From the NCBI RefSeq assembly GCF_022836935.1, contig NZ_CP083239.1, positions 3,176,001 through 3,240,000 of the forward strand: 64,000 nt of DNA. The letters are read 5' to 3'. Both the position numbers and the translations under genes were made by a program. Shown here piece after piece: positions 43,527 through 52,298 of this stretch; within the stretch, counting starts at the first letter, position 1, and each line of letters opens with the position of its first letter. Under the pieces are notes generated by a model. That model did not search any database, had not been told where the DNA came from, and saw only the letters and a program-made list of their open reading frames with translations. Source of the stretch: Ancylobacter polymorphus. GTDB taxonomy: Bacteria > Pseudomonadota > Alphaproteobacteria > Rhizobiales > Xanthobacteraceae.

Positions 43527-44600
43527 ATGGCAGTTGCCGCCAACAAATCGGCCGTTGGAAGAGCCCCCACCGCGAAAGCGCCGGCCCGGGCCGCAGCCCG
43601 GAGCTCCGCGCGGCGGACGGACGGCACGGCGGCGGTTGTCGAGTTCACCCGGGAGCAGGAACTCGAGGCCTATCGCCGGATGCTGGAAATCCGCCGCTTC
43701 GAGGAAAAGGCCGGCCAGCTCTACGGCATGGGCCTCATCGGTGGCTTCTGCCATCTCTATATCGGCCAGGAAGCCGTCGTCGTCGGCATGCAGGCGGCCC
43801 TCAAGGAGGGCGATCAGGTCATCACCGGCTATCGCGACCATGGCCACATGCTGGCCTGCGGCATGGACCCCAAGGGTGTCATGGCCGAGCTCACCGGCCG
43901 CCGCGGCGGCTATTCCAAGGGCAAGGGCGGCTCGATGCACATGTTCAGCATCGAGAAGGGCTTCTTCGGCGGTCACGGCATCGTCGGCGCCCAGGTCTCG
44001 CTCGGCACCGGCCTCGCCTTCGCCAATCACTACCGCGACAATGGCAATGTGACCTTGGCCTATTTCGGCGACGGCGCCGCCAATCAGGGCCAGGTCTATG
44101 AGAGCTTCAACATGGCGGAGCTCTGGAAGCTGCCGGTCGTCTACATCATCGAGAACAACAAATACGCCATGGGCACCGCGGTGAACCGCGCCTCCGCCCA
44201 GACCGATTTCTCCAAGCGCGGTTCCTCCTTCAACATTCCCGGCGAGCAGGTCGACGGCATGGATGTGCGGGCGGTGCAGGCGGCCGGCGAGCGCGCGGTC
44301 GAGTTCGCGCGCTCCGGCAAGGGGCCCTACATCCTCGAAATGCTCACCTACCGCTATCGCGGCCACTCCATGTCCGACCCGGCCAAGTACCGGTCGAAGG
44401 AGGAGGTGCAGAAGATGCGCACCGAGCACGATCCGATCGAGCAGGTGCGTAACCGCCTGCTGGAAAAGAAGTGGGCCACCGAGGAAGAGCTGAAGGCGAT
44501 CGATGCCGAGCTGCGCGACCAGATGAACGCGGCGGCGGATTTCGCCAGCACCGACCCGGAGCCGGACCCGTCCGAGCTCTACACCGACATCCTGCGCTGA
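43527..44600 (+). CDS. pdhA: Pyruvate dehydrogenase E1 component, alpha subunit
   Basis: PdhA and PdhB form the thiamine-diphosphate-dependent E1 that decarboxylates pyruvate and acetylates the lipoyl group of E2. The 357-residue protein has an Ala/Arg-rich N-terminal stretch (about 1-38) and then the E1-alpha fold. The substrate region is GYRDHGHMLACGMDP. The ThDP/Mg motif is GDGAANQGQVYESFNMA, continuing to IENN (about residues 178-208). YRYRGHSMSDPAKYR is the phosphorylation-loop equivalent. It is the first gene of the pdh operon, preceded by a perfect palindrome that may control it. Confidence 0.97.
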   Translation: MAVAANKSAVGRAPTAKAPARAAARSSARRTDGTAAVVEFTREQELEAYRRMLEIRRFEEKAGQLYGMGLIGGFCHLYIGQEAVVVGMQAALKEGDQVITGYRDHGHMLACGMDPKGVMAELTGRRGGYSKGKGGSMHMFSIEKGFFGGHGIVGAQVSLGTGLAFANHYRDNGNVTLAYFGDGAANQGQVYESFNMAELWKLPVVYIIENNKYAMGTAVNRASAQTDFSKRGSSFNIPGEQVDGMDVRAVQAAGERAVEFARSGKGPYILEMLTYRYRGHSMSDPAKYRSKEEVQKMRTEHDPIEQVRNRLLEKKWATEEELKAIDAELRDQMNAAADFASTDPEPDPSELYTDILR

Positions 44601-44610
44601 GCGCGGCGCG

Positions 44611-44910
44611 ATGCTGGCCAGCATCTTCTGGGTCACTCTCGTCGCCGGTGTGTCGGCGGCGGTGGTGCTGTGGGTTCTCGCGGCGCGCGTTGCCCTCGGC
44701 ATCGTCCGCGTCGCCGGCTCCTCCGTCCCGCGTGTCCTGGCGGCCGTGTTCTGGCCGTTCGGCGCGCGGTATCTGGCGGGCGCCACCTCGGCCGAAGCGA
44801 CCGTGCTGAACAAGATGCTGGTCGCCTTCTTCGCCGCCCTTCTCGTCGCCATCGCCTCGATGGCCGTCTACAGCAATCTCACTCTGGTGCTTCCGGTACC
44901 GAAGCCGTGA
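44611..44910 (+). CDS. Small two-helix membrane protein inside the pdh operon
   Basis: This 99-residue product starts 10 bases after the pdhA stop and ends 40 bases before pdhB. It has two clear hydrophobic helices (about 5-33 and 68-92) separated by a basic/neutral loop with [11 protein letters not shown] recognise no family. Tight spacing within a co-directional operon and a good hydropathy pattern support real coding. A regulatory, anchoring or unrelated role in the membrane are all possible. Confidence 0.6.
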   Translation: MLASIFWVTLVAGVSAAVVLWVLAARVALGIVRVAGSSVPRVLAAVFWPFGARYLAGATSAEATVLNKMLVAFFAALLVAIASMAVYSNLTLVLPVPKP

Positions 44911-44950
44911 CGCGCGAGTTTTGACGCACGTTTCTCTGGGGAACGCCGCC

Positions 44951-46366
44951 ATGCCGACCGAAGTTCTCATGCCTGCCCTCTCGCCGACCATGGAGAAGGG
45001 CAACCTCTCCAAGTGGCTCAAGAAAGAGGGCGATCAGGTCAAGTCCGGCGACGTCATCGCCGAGATCGAGACCGACAAGGCCACGATGGAAGTCGAGGCC
45101 ATTGACGAGGGCACCCTCGGCAAGATCCTGGTGCCCGAGGGCACGCAGGATGTCGCGGTGAACACCCCGATCGCCGTCATTCTCGCCGACGGCGAAGACG
45201 CCGCCGCCATCGGCATGCCGAGCCCGCAGGCCGCCGAATCGGCGCCGCCCATTGCCGCCGCTCCGGTTGAGCCCTCGCCGGTCGCCGCTGCGGCGCCGGC
45301 CACGCCCGCCGTGGTCAATTCCGCCGTCGCCGCTCCGCCCCAGCCGGAGGCGCTGCCCGAGCCGGACGTGCCCGAAGGCACGGAGCTCGTCAGCCAGACC
45401 ATGCGCGAGGCGCTGCGCGACGCCATGGCCGAGGAAATGCGCCGCGACGCCGACGTCTTCGTCATGGGCGAGGAAGTCGCGGAATATCAGGGCGCCTACA
45501 AGATCACCCAGGGCCTGCTGCAGGAATTCGGCGCCCGCCGCGTCATCGACACGCCGATCACCGAGCACGGCTTCGCTGGCGTCGGCGTCGGTGCGGCGAT
45601 GGCCGGGCTGAAGCCCATCGTCGAGTTCATGACCTTCAATTTCGCCATGCAGGCGATCGACCAGATCATCAACTCCGCCGCCAAGACCCACTACATGTCC
45701 GGCGGGCAGATCGGCTGCTCCATCGTCTTCCGTGGCCCCAATGGCGCGGCGGCGCGCGTCGCAGCCCAGCACAGCCAGGACTACACCGCCTGGTACAGCC
45801 ACATTCCCGGCCTCAAGGTGATCGCGCCCTATACGGCGGCGGATGCCAAGGGCCTGCTCAAGGCGGCGATCCGCGATCCCAACCCGATCATCTTCCTTGA
45901 GAACGAGATCCTCTACGGCCACTCCTCGCCGGTGCCGAAGCTCGACGATTTCATCGTCCCCATCGGCAAGGCGAAGATCGCCCGTCCGGGCAAGGACGTG
46001 ACGCTGGTGTCCTGGTCCATCGGCATGAACTACGCGCTGAAGGCGGCGGAAGAGCTCTCCAAGCTCGGCATCGAGGCCGAGGTGATCGACCTGCGCACCA
46101 TCCGCCCGATGGACGTGCCCGCCATCGTCGCTTCGGTGCAGAAGACCGGGCGCTGCGTGACGGTGGAGGAAGGCTGGCCGCAGTCGGGCGTCGGCGCCGA
46201 GATCGTCGCCCAGCTGATGGAGAAGGCGTTCGACTATCTCGACGCGCCGGTGCTGCGCGTGACCGGCAGGGACGTTCCCATGCCTTACGCCGCCAATCTG
46301 GAGAAGCTGGCCTTGCCGTCGGTGCAGGACGTCATCGACGCCGCCCGCGCCGTCACCTATCGCTGA
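44951..46366 (+). CDS. pdhB: Pyruvate dehydrogenase E1 component, beta subunit with lipoyl domain
   Basis: This 471-residue E1-beta carries an N-terminal lipoyl domain (about 1-80; [11 protein letters not shown] with the lipoylated Lys). An Ala/Pro linker (about 85-140) follows, and then the transketolase-like E1-beta domain (about 145-470; [36 protein letters not shown]). A lipoyl domain on E1-beta is a known alphaproteobacterial trait. The ATG at 44951 ([12 protein letters not shown]) starts the lipoyl domain; an upstream start at 44921 is less likely. pdhC follows 15 bases later. Confidence 0.97.
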   Translation: MPTEVLMPALSPTMEKGNLSKWLKKEGDQVKSGDVIAEIETDKATMEVEAIDEGTLGKILVPEGTQDVAVNTPIAVILADGEDAAAIGMPSPQAAESAPPIAAAPVEPSPVAAAAPATPAVVNSAVAAPPQPEALPEPDVPEGTELVSQTMREALRDAMAEEMRRDADVFVMGEEVAEYQGAYKITQGLLQEFGARRVIDTPITEHGFAGVGVGAAMAGLKPIVEFMTFNFAMQAIDQIINSAAKTHYMSGGQIGCSIVFRGPNGAAARVAAQHSQDYTAWYSHIPGLKVIAPYTAADAKGLLKAAIRDPNPIIFLENEILYGHSSPVPKLDDFIVPIGKAKIARPGKDVTLVSWSIGMNYALKAAEELSKLGIEAEVIDLRTIRPMDVPAIVASVQKTGRCVTVEEGWPQSGVGAEIVAQLMEKAFDYLDAPVLRVTGRDVPMPYAANLEKLALPSVQDVIDAARAVTYR

Positions 46367-46381
46367 GGTCGGAGAAGCGCC

Positions 46382-47761
46382 ATGTCGATCGAAATCCTGA
46401 TGCCGGCCCTGTCTCCCACCATGGAGAAGGGCAACCTCGCGAAATGGCTGAAGAAAGAGGGCGACAAGGTCGCCCCCGGCGATGTCATCGCTGAAATCGA
46501 GACCGACAAGGCCACGATGGAAGTCGAGGCCATCGACGAGGGCACGCTGGCGAAGATCGTGGTACCGGAAGGCACCGCCGATGTGCCGGTGAACCAGCTC
46601 ATCGCCGTGCTCGCCACCGAGGGTGAGGACGTGAAGGCGGTGGCCGCCGGCGGCGGCGCGGCCCCGGCCAAGGCGCCAGCGGAAGCGCCCAAAACCGAGG
46701 CTCCCAAGGCTGAGGCGCCGAAGGCGGCAGCCACGCCGGCCGCCGCTACCCCGGCCGCGTCCGCCCCCGCGGCGGCTCCGGCTCCCGCCGCGTCCGGCGA
46801 GCGTGTGTTTGCCTCGCCGCTGGCGCGTCGCCTCGCCAAGGAGAAGGGCGTCGACCTCGCCTCGGTGAAGGGCTCCGGTCCGCATGGCCGCGTCGTTGCC
46901 GCCGATGTCGAGGCCGCTCCCGCCGGTGGCGCCGCCAAGGCGCCCGCGACGGCGGCAGCCGCTCCCGCCGCGGCCGCGCCCGCCCCGGCCGCGGCGCCGG
47001 CACCGGTGTCGAACAGCGCGCTCTTGGAGCAGGTGAAGACCTTCTACGAGGCCGGCACCTATGAGGAAGTGCCGCTCGACGCCATGCGCCGTGTCATTGC
47101 CCAGCGCATGACCGAGGCGCGGCAGACGGTGCCGACTTTCTACCTCACCGTCGACTGCGACGTGGACGCGCTGTTGAAGCTGCGCGAGGAGCTGAACAAG
47201 GCGGCACCGGAGAAGGACGGCAAGCCGGCTTACAAGCTCTCGGTCAACGACTTCGTCATCAAGGCCTATGCGCTTGCCTTCCAGCAGGTGCCGGATGCCA
47301 ACATGGTGTGGGGCGGCGACCGCTACCTCAAGCTCAAGCATTCCGACATCGGCGTCGCGGTGGCGATCGATGGCGGCAAGGGCCTGCTGACCCCGATCAT
47401 CCGCAAGGCCGAGACCAAGACGCTGTCGGCGATCTCCAACGAGACCCGCGACTTCGCCGCCCGCGCCCGCAACAAGAAGCTGATGCCGCACGAATATCAG
47501 GGCGGATCCTCGGCGATCTCGAACCTGGGCATGTTCGGCATCAAGGACTTCACCGCCATCATCAACCCGCCGCACGCCACCATTCTCGCGGTGGGGGCCA
47601 GCGAGCAGCGGGCGGTGGTGAAGAAGGGTGAGCTGGCGGTGGCCACGGTCATGACCGTCACCATTTCCTGCGACCACCGGGTGATGGACGGCGCCATGGG
47701 CGCGCAGCTGATCGGCGCCTTCAAGGCGATCATCGAAAAGCCCATGTCGATGCTGGTCTGA
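46382..47761 (+). CDS. pdhC: Dihydrolipoamide acetyltransferase (pyruvate dehydrogenase E2)
   Basis: E2 forms the core of the complex and transfers acetyl groups to CoA. The 459-residue protein has one lipoyl domain (about 1-80; [11 protein letters not shown]) and an Ala/Pro linker. A peripheral-subunit-binding domain lies at about 140-175 (FASPLARRLAKEKGVDL and GPHGRV). A second linker follows, then the catalytic domain (about 225-459) with the active-site CDHRVMDGAMGAQ. The lipoyl-coding DNA is nearly the same as in pdhB. It is followed nine bases later by lpdA. Confidence 0.97.
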   Translation: MSIEILMPALSPTMEKGNLAKWLKKEGDKVAPGDVIAEIETDKATMEVEAIDEGTLAKIVVPEGTADVPVNQLIAVLATEGEDVKAVAAGGGAAPAKAPAEAPKTEAPKAEAPKAAATPAAATPAASAPAAAPAPAASGERVFASPLARRLAKEKGVDLASVKGSGPHGRVVAADVEAAPAGGAAKAPATAAAAPAAAAPAPAAAPAPVSNSALLEQVKTFYEAGTYEEVPLDAMRRVIAQRMTEARQTVPTFYLTVDCDVDALLKLREELNKAAPEKDGKPAYKLSVNDFVIKAYALAFQQVPDANMVWGGDRYLKLKHSDIGVAVAIDGGKGLLTPIIRKAETKTLSAISNETRDFAARARNKKLMPHEYQGGSSAISNLGMFGIKDFTAIINPPHATILAVGASEQRAVVKKGELAVATVMTVTISCDHRVMDGAMGAQLIGAFKAIIEKPMSMLV

Positions 47762-47770
47762 GGAACGATC

Positions 47771-49189
47771 ATGGCGAACAGTTACGACGTTCTCTTCATC
47801 GGCTCCGGCCCCGGCGGCTATGTCGGCGCGATCCGCGCGGCGCAGCTCGGCCTCAAGGTCGGCGTCATCGAGCGCACCCATATTGGCGGCATCTGCCCGA
47901 ACTGGGGCTGCATCCCGGCCAAGGCGCTGCTGCGCTCGGCGGAGATCTTCCACTATATCGAGCACGCCAAGGATTACGGCCTCGTCGCCGAGAAATTCGG
48001 CGTCGACATTTCAGGCGTCGTCAAGCGCTCGCGCGGCATTGCGGCGCAGATGAGCAATGGCGTCGGCTTCCTGCTCAAGAAGAACAAGGTCGACGTGATC
48101 TGGGGGCAGGCGAGCCTCACCGCGCCGGGCAAGGTGACGGTGGCGCCTGTGGCCGAGCCGGCGCCGAAGGGCGCGCTGGCGGCCGGCGAGTACACCGCCA
48201 AGAACATCGTCATCGCCACCGGCGCCCGCCCGCGCGCGCTGCCGGGCATCGAGCCGGACAAGAAGCTCATCTGGACCTATTTCGAGGCGCTGGCACCGGC
48301 GAGCGTGCCGAAGTCGCTGCTGATCATGGGCTCCGGTGCCATCGGCGTCGAGTTCGCCACCTTCTACAAGACGATGGGTTCGGACGTGACCATCGTCGAG
48401 CTGCTGCCGCAGATCCTCCCCGTCGAAGATGCCGAGATCGCCGAGCACGCGCGCAAGCGCTTCGAGAAGCAGGGCATCAAGATCCTCACCGGTGCGAAGG
48501 TCTCCAAGGTGGTGAAGGGCGCGGACAGCGTCACCGCCACCATCGAGACCGCCGACGGCAAGGTCGAGACCCTCACCGCCGAGCGGCTGATTTCCGCCGT
48601 CGGCGTGGTCGGCAATATCGAGAATCTCGGCCTTGAGACGCTCGGCGTGAAGACCGACCGCGGCTGCGTGGTGGTCGACGGCCTGTGCCGCACCAATGTG
48701 CCGGGCGTCTGGGCGATCGGCGATGTCGCCGGCCCGCCCATGCTGGCGCACAAGGCCGAGCATGAGGGCGTGATCGCTGCCGAGGCCATTGCCGGCAAGC
48801 ATGCCCATGCCATGGACAAGCTGATGATTCCCGGCTGCACCTATTGCATGCCGCAGATCGCTTCCGTCGGCCTCACCGAGAAAAAGGCGAAGGAAGCCGG
48901 CTACGAGATCAAGGTCGGCCGCTTCCCCTTCATCGGCAATGGCAAGGCGGTGGCGCTGGGCGAGCCGGACGGGCTGGTGAAGACGATTTTCGACGCCAAG
49001 ACCGGCCGCCTGCTCGGCGCGCATCTTGTCGGCGCCGAGGTCACCGAGCTCATCCAGGGCTTCGTGCTGGCGATGAATCTGGAAACCACCGAGGAAGAGC
49101 TGATCAACGCGGTCTTCCCGCACCCGACGGTTTCTGAAACGATGCATGAGAGCGTGCTCAGCGCCTATGGGCGGGCGATCCACGTCTGA
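47771..49189 (+). CDS. lpdA: Dihydrolipoyl dehydrogenase (E3)
   Basis: E3 reoxidises dihydrolipoamide using FAD, a redox disulfide and NAD. The 472-residue protein has the FAD-binding GSGPGGYVGAIRAAQLG (about 10-26), the redox disulfide in GGICPNWGCIPAKALL (about 38-53) and the NAD-binding GSGAIGVEFA. The C-terminal His-Glu dyad is in HPTVSETMHES. The redox loop reads ICPNWGC rather than the common TCLNVGC, a variant typical of PDH-operon E3 enzymes in alphaproteobacteria. It closes the pdh gene set. Confidence 0.96.
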   Translation: MANSYDVLFIGSGPGGYVGAIRAAQLGLKVGVIERTHIGGICPNWGCIPAKALLRSAEIFHYIEHAKDYGLVAEKFGVDISGVVKRSRGIAAQMSNGVGFLLKKNKVDVIWGQASLTAPGKVTVAPVAEPAPKGALAAGEYTAKNIVIATGARPRALPGIEPDKKLIWTYFEALAPASVPKSLLIMGSGAIGVEFATFYKTMGSDVTIVELLPQILPVEDAEIAEHARKRFEKQGIKILTGAKVSKVVKGADSVTATIETADGKVETLTAERLISAVGVVGNIENLGLETLGVKTDRGCVVVDGLCRTNVPGVWAIGDVAGPPMLAHKAEHEGVIAAEAIAGKHAHAMDKLMIPGCTYCMPQIASVGLTEKKAKEAGYEIKVGRFPFIGNGKAVALGEPDGLVKTIFDAKTGRLLGAHLVGAEVTELIQGFVLAMNLETTEEELINAVFPHPTVSETMHESVLSAYGRAIHV

Positions 49190-49193
49190 GGGG

Positions 49194-49217
49194 AGGGCGG
49201 CCGCGTGCCGCCCTTGT
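49194..49217 (+). terminator. Possible terminator after lpdA
   Basis: AGGGCGG and CCGCCCT form a perfect 7-bp stem with a 7-base loop starting four bases after the lpdA stop, followed by TGTTCT. The T tract is short, so termination may be partial. Confidence 0.4.
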
Positions 49218-49274
49218 TCTCGGCCGCGCGGAACGCCACATGCATGCGCAACAACGGCCTGATGGGGACGGGAC

Positions 49275-49523
49275 ATGACGGGCGTGGGGTTCTTTGCGAC
49301 GATCATCATCGGCATTCTCGCCGGCTGGATCGCCGAGCGGACGATGGGGCGCAGCCACGGGCTGCTGACCAATCTCATCGTCGGTATCATCGGGTCGTTT
49401 CTCGGTGCCGTGCTGTTCTCGGCGCTGAACATCAATGTCGCGGCCGGGTGGATCGGGAGCTTGATCGTCTCGACCGTCGGCGCCATCGTGCTGCTGTTCC
49501 TGCTCGGCCTGTTCCGCCGCTGA
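49275..49523 (+). CDS. GlsB/YeaQ/YmgE family membrane protein
   Basis: This 82-residue protein has three hydrophobic helices (about 4-20, 30-50 and 56-78). It shows the family pattern GWIAERTMGR, then LLTNLIVGIIGSFLGA. The family is called transglycosylase-associated after its neighbours and is often stress-induced; its biochemical role is unknown. It lies between lpdA and lipA, a position also occupied by small membrane proteins in other Rhizobiales. Confidence 0.88.
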   Translation: MTGVGFFATIIIGILAGWIAERTMGRSHGLLTNLIVGIIGSFLGAVLFSALNINVAAGWIGSLIVSTVGAIVLLFLLGLFRR

Positions 49524-49624
49524 CGCAGGGGCGTCGTGCAGCGGCGCCGGTCGACGCCGCTGCGGCCCTGAACTAGGAAGGACCCTGAAGGCCGCTTCGG
49601 CCTTGCGGTCCGGGAAAGCCGTCA

Positions 49625-50620
49625 ATGGTCGTCGTTCTCAACACTCTGAACCGCGCGCTGGAAAAGCCCCGCCATCCCGAGAAGGCGAAGCGGGCGGAAA
49701 CGCCGGTGCTGAAGAAGCCGGACTGGATCCGCGTTCGCGCCCCCGGCACGCCCGGCTGGCAGGAGACGGCGGACATCGTCCGCGCCAACGGCCTCGTCAC
49801 CGTGTGCGAGGAGGCGAGCTGCCCGAATATTGGCGAGTGCTGGCAGAAGAAGCACGCCACCTTCATGATCATGGGCGACACCTGCACCCGCGCCTGTGCC
49901 TTCTGCAATGTCCGCACCGGCATGCCCGGCCCGCTGGACCGCGACGAGCCGCAGAAGGTGGCGGATGCGGTGGCCCGGCTGGGACTGGAACATGTCGTCG
50001 TCACCTCGGTCGACCGCGACGATCTCGCCGATGGCGGCGCCGAGCATTTCGCCCGCACCATCCGCGCCATCCGCGCCACCAGCCCGAAGACCACGATCGA
50101 AATTCTCACCCCCGATTTCCTGCGCAAGGAGGGGGCGCTGGAAGTGGTGGTCGAGGCGCGGCCGGACGTGTTCAACCACAATCTCGAATGCGTGCCCTCG
50201 CTCTATCTCAAGGTGCGGCCCGGCGCGCGCTATTTCCATTCGCTGCGGCTGCTGCAGCGGGTGAAGGAACTCGATCCGTCCATCTTCACCAAGTCGGGCA
50301 TCATGGTGGGGCTGGGCGAGGTGCGGCACGAGGTGCTGCAGCTGATGGACGATCTGCGCTCCGCCGATATCGACTTCATGACCATCGGCCAATATCTGCA
50401 GCCGACCCGCAAGCACCACCCGGTCATGGCCTTCGTGACGCCGGAGGAGTTCAAATCCTACGAGACGGTGGCCTATGCCAAGGGCTTCCTCATGGTGTCG
50501 TCGAGCCCTCTCACGCGCTCGTCCCACCATGCCGGCGAGGATTTTGCCCGGCTGCGCGCGGCGCGGGCCGGCAAGGCGGCCGTGGGCGCGGGAGTGGCGT
50601 CCGTCACGGTTCCCGCCTGA
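49625..50620 (+). CDS. lipA: Lipoyl synthase
   Basis: LipA is a radical-SAM enzyme that inserts two sulfurs into octanoyl chains on lipoyl domains such as those of PdhB and PdhC encoded just upstream. The 331-residue protein has the auxiliary cluster Cys in [13 protein letters not shown] (about residues 61-73) and the radical-SAM motif [10 protein letters not shown] (about 88-97). The C-terminal conserved RSSYHA-type motif appears as RSSHHAGE. The ATG at 49625 is used. The COQ10-like gene follows two bases after the stop. Confidence 0.96.
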   Translation: MVVVLNTLNRALEKPRHPEKAKRAETPVLKKPDWIRVRAPGTPGWQETADIVRANGLVTVCEEASCPNIGECWQKKHATFMIMGDTCTRACAFCNVRTGMPGPLDRDEPQKVADAVARLGLEHVVVTSVDRDDLADGGAEHFARTIRAIRATSPKTTIEILTPDFLRKEGALEVVVEARPDVFNHNLECVPSLYLKVRPGARYFHSLRLLQRVKELDPSIFTKSGIMVGLGEVRHEVLQLMDDLRSADIDFMTIGQYLQPTRKHHPVMAFVTPEEFKSYETVAYAKGFLMVSSSPLTRSSHHAGEDFARLRAARAGKAAVGAGVASVTVPA

Positions 50621-50622
50621 CC

Positions 50623-51090
50623 ATGCCGTCCTTCACCAATAAGCGGCGCGTGCGCCACTCCGCCACCGACATGTTCGACCTGGTGGCGGATGTGGAGCGC
50701 TACCCGGAATTCGTGCCGCTGTGCGAGAACCTGCATGTGCGCCGCCGCGTGGCGAGCGGGGAGGGCGTGGACATCCTCGTCGCCGACATGACCGTCGCCT
50801 ACAAGATGTTCCGCGAGAGTTTCGCCAGCCGGGTCACGCTCGACCGGCCGCGCCTGTCCATCGTGGTGGAATATCTCGACGGCCCGTTCAGCCGGCTGGA
50901 GAACCGCTGGACCTTCCGGCCGGAGAGCGAGGCGGCGAGCGAGGTCGAGTTCTACATCGCCTATGAATTCCGCTCGCGCACGCTCGGCCTGTTGATGGGC
51001 GCGATGTTCGACGCCGCCTTCCGCCGCTTCGCCGAAGCCTTCGAGCAACGCGCCGATGAGGTGTATGGCCGGCGGGAGATGGTGGGGTAG
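50623..51090 (+). CDS. Type II toxin-antitoxin RatA / COQ10 family protein (START-like)
   Basis: This 155-residue protein starts MPSFTNKRRV and matches the START-like polyketide-cyclase family that includes mitochondrial COQ10 and E. coli RatA. Conserved points are the DMFDLVADVERYPEFVPLC segment (about 16-35) and the hydrophobic-cavity strands after residue 60. In alphaproteobacteria the protein most likely binds ubiquinone or intermediates and aids respiration, rather than being a toxin. It follows lipA by two bases, as in other Rhizobiales. Confidence 0.9.
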   Translation: MPSFTNKRRVRHSATDMFDLVADVERYPEFVPLCENLHVRRRVASGEGVDILVADMTVAYKMFRESFASRVTLDRPRLSIVVEYLDGPFSRLENRWTFRPESEAASEVEFYIAYEFRSRTLGLLMGAMFDAAFRRFAEAFEQRADEVYGRREMVG

Positions 51091-51132
51091 GGCGAGGCCC
51101 CGTGTCAGGGGGCTCGGTCAGTGCCCGATGCG

Positions 51133-52221
51133 CTAGGCATCGGCCTGCCGCTGCCGCCAAGCGTCCACGAAGTCTTCCGCATAGGGGCGCAGGCGTTCCC
51201 TAAGGCTCGGGCGATAGGTCACCTCAAGGCTTTCAATTATTGAGATGAAGTGCTGGATCGAGCTGTCCAGTGCCGCTTGGGACCAGCGCTCAGCCGACGC
51301 GCGCGCCGCCACACCGAGCGCGTCGAGCCGCTCCGCATCATTCAGGATGGCCGACGCGACGGACAGAATGTCAGGGTCGGGAGCCAGGACGATACCGGGA
51401 ATGGGCGGGAGATGGCGGAATGTCGATTGCCGCGCCACCACCGGTACGCCGACCGAAAGCGACTCGGCGAAGACGCGCGGGAAGCCTTCGGAGGTGGAAG
51501 GGTGGACCATGAGCCGGGACTGCCGAATGGCCGCATAGACATCCGCCGCCCCGACGTTTCCAAGAAACGCAGGCCGATTTAGCGTATTCCCCTGCCGCTC
51601 GACGTTGCCGCGCTCTGGCCCGTCGCCGACGAAGCAAAGACGCCACGTGTCGGCGAGCGGCAGGAGGTCGATCTGCCGCTTGATCGGAATGAATGACCCC
51701 ACATTAACGATGTCGTAGGGCGTGGTGCGCGGCCCGGGAAGTTGCGCAAGATCCCACCGGATGAGCTTTGGAAAGAACATCCTGTGCTGCAGCCGAACAT
51801 AAGCGGATCGCGCGGGGGCGATCTGCCCGTCATACTCTTCCAGCACGATATGAACCCTTGGATCATGCCGGCGATGGGTAGTCGCCCCTCCGATAATCGA
51901 CACAATAAGGGCCTTTGGGCCTACCGCCCGGATAGCGCTATAGACGGCGCGGTAATCCGGCCCGTTGACGATGAGAACATCGGGCTGATCTTCTCGGATC
52001 TGGTCCAGCAACGCAGACGAATAGGCAGCATGGGGGTCTGAGCCGTGCTGGGCATCGTTCGCGAACAGACGGATGAAGGCGTTGTTCTTCCCCTCGGTCG
52101 CGGCAATTCGATAGGCAAGTGCATCATGGCCGCTCGCGCAAAGCGCTTCGATCAGCAGTCCTTCCCGCACTTCAGGGCCAAAATCGTCGGCGGGGTGGCC
52201 AAGGACCAGCCTTATCTTCAT
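51133..52221 (-). CDS. Glycosyltransferase, GT4-like (GT-B fold)
   Basis: This 362-residue protein has a divergent N-terminal acceptor domain (about 1-175) and a GT-B C-terminal donor domain. The GT4 EX7E-type motif lies in HPSTSEGFPRVFAESLSVGVPVV near residue 270, and NVGSFIPIKRQ near 185 starts the donor domain. It probably transfers a sugar from a nucleotide-sugar to a surface glycan; donor and acceptor are unknown. The ATG at 52221 begins a standard MKIRLVLG beta-strand. Base composition looks more AT-rich than its neighbours, by eye. It is the last gene of a three-gene minus-strand group. Confidence 0.85.
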   Translation of the reverse strand: MKIRLVLGHPADDFGPEVREGLLIEALCASGHDALAYRIAATEGKNNAFIRLFANDAQHGSDPHAAYSSALLDQIREDQPDVLIVNGPDYRAVYSAIRAVGPKALIVSIIGGATTHRRHDPRVHIVLEEYDGQIAPARSAYVRLQHRMFFPKLIRWDLAQLPGPRTTPYDIVNVGSFIPIKRQIDLLPLADTWRLCFVGDGPERGNVERQGNTLNRPAFLGNVGAADVYAAIRQSRLMVHPSTSEGFPRVFAESLSVGVPVVARQSTFRHLPPIPGIVLAPDPDILSVASAILNDAERLDALGVAARASAERWSQAALDSSIQHFISIIESLEVTYRPSLRERLRPYAEDFVDAWRQRQADA

Positions 52222-52298
52222 CCCAGTTGCCTCGCCTCTAAGGTCAGTCCTTTGCGTGCCGGACCCCTTCACGCGCTGGTGGCGGTGTCCGCGCACCA

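Noticed and set aside
44879..47965. Long minus-strand open frame opposite pdhB and pdhC
   Set aside because: Repetitive Gly/Arg/His composition mirrors the Ala/Pro linkers of the real genes; no motif or start context.
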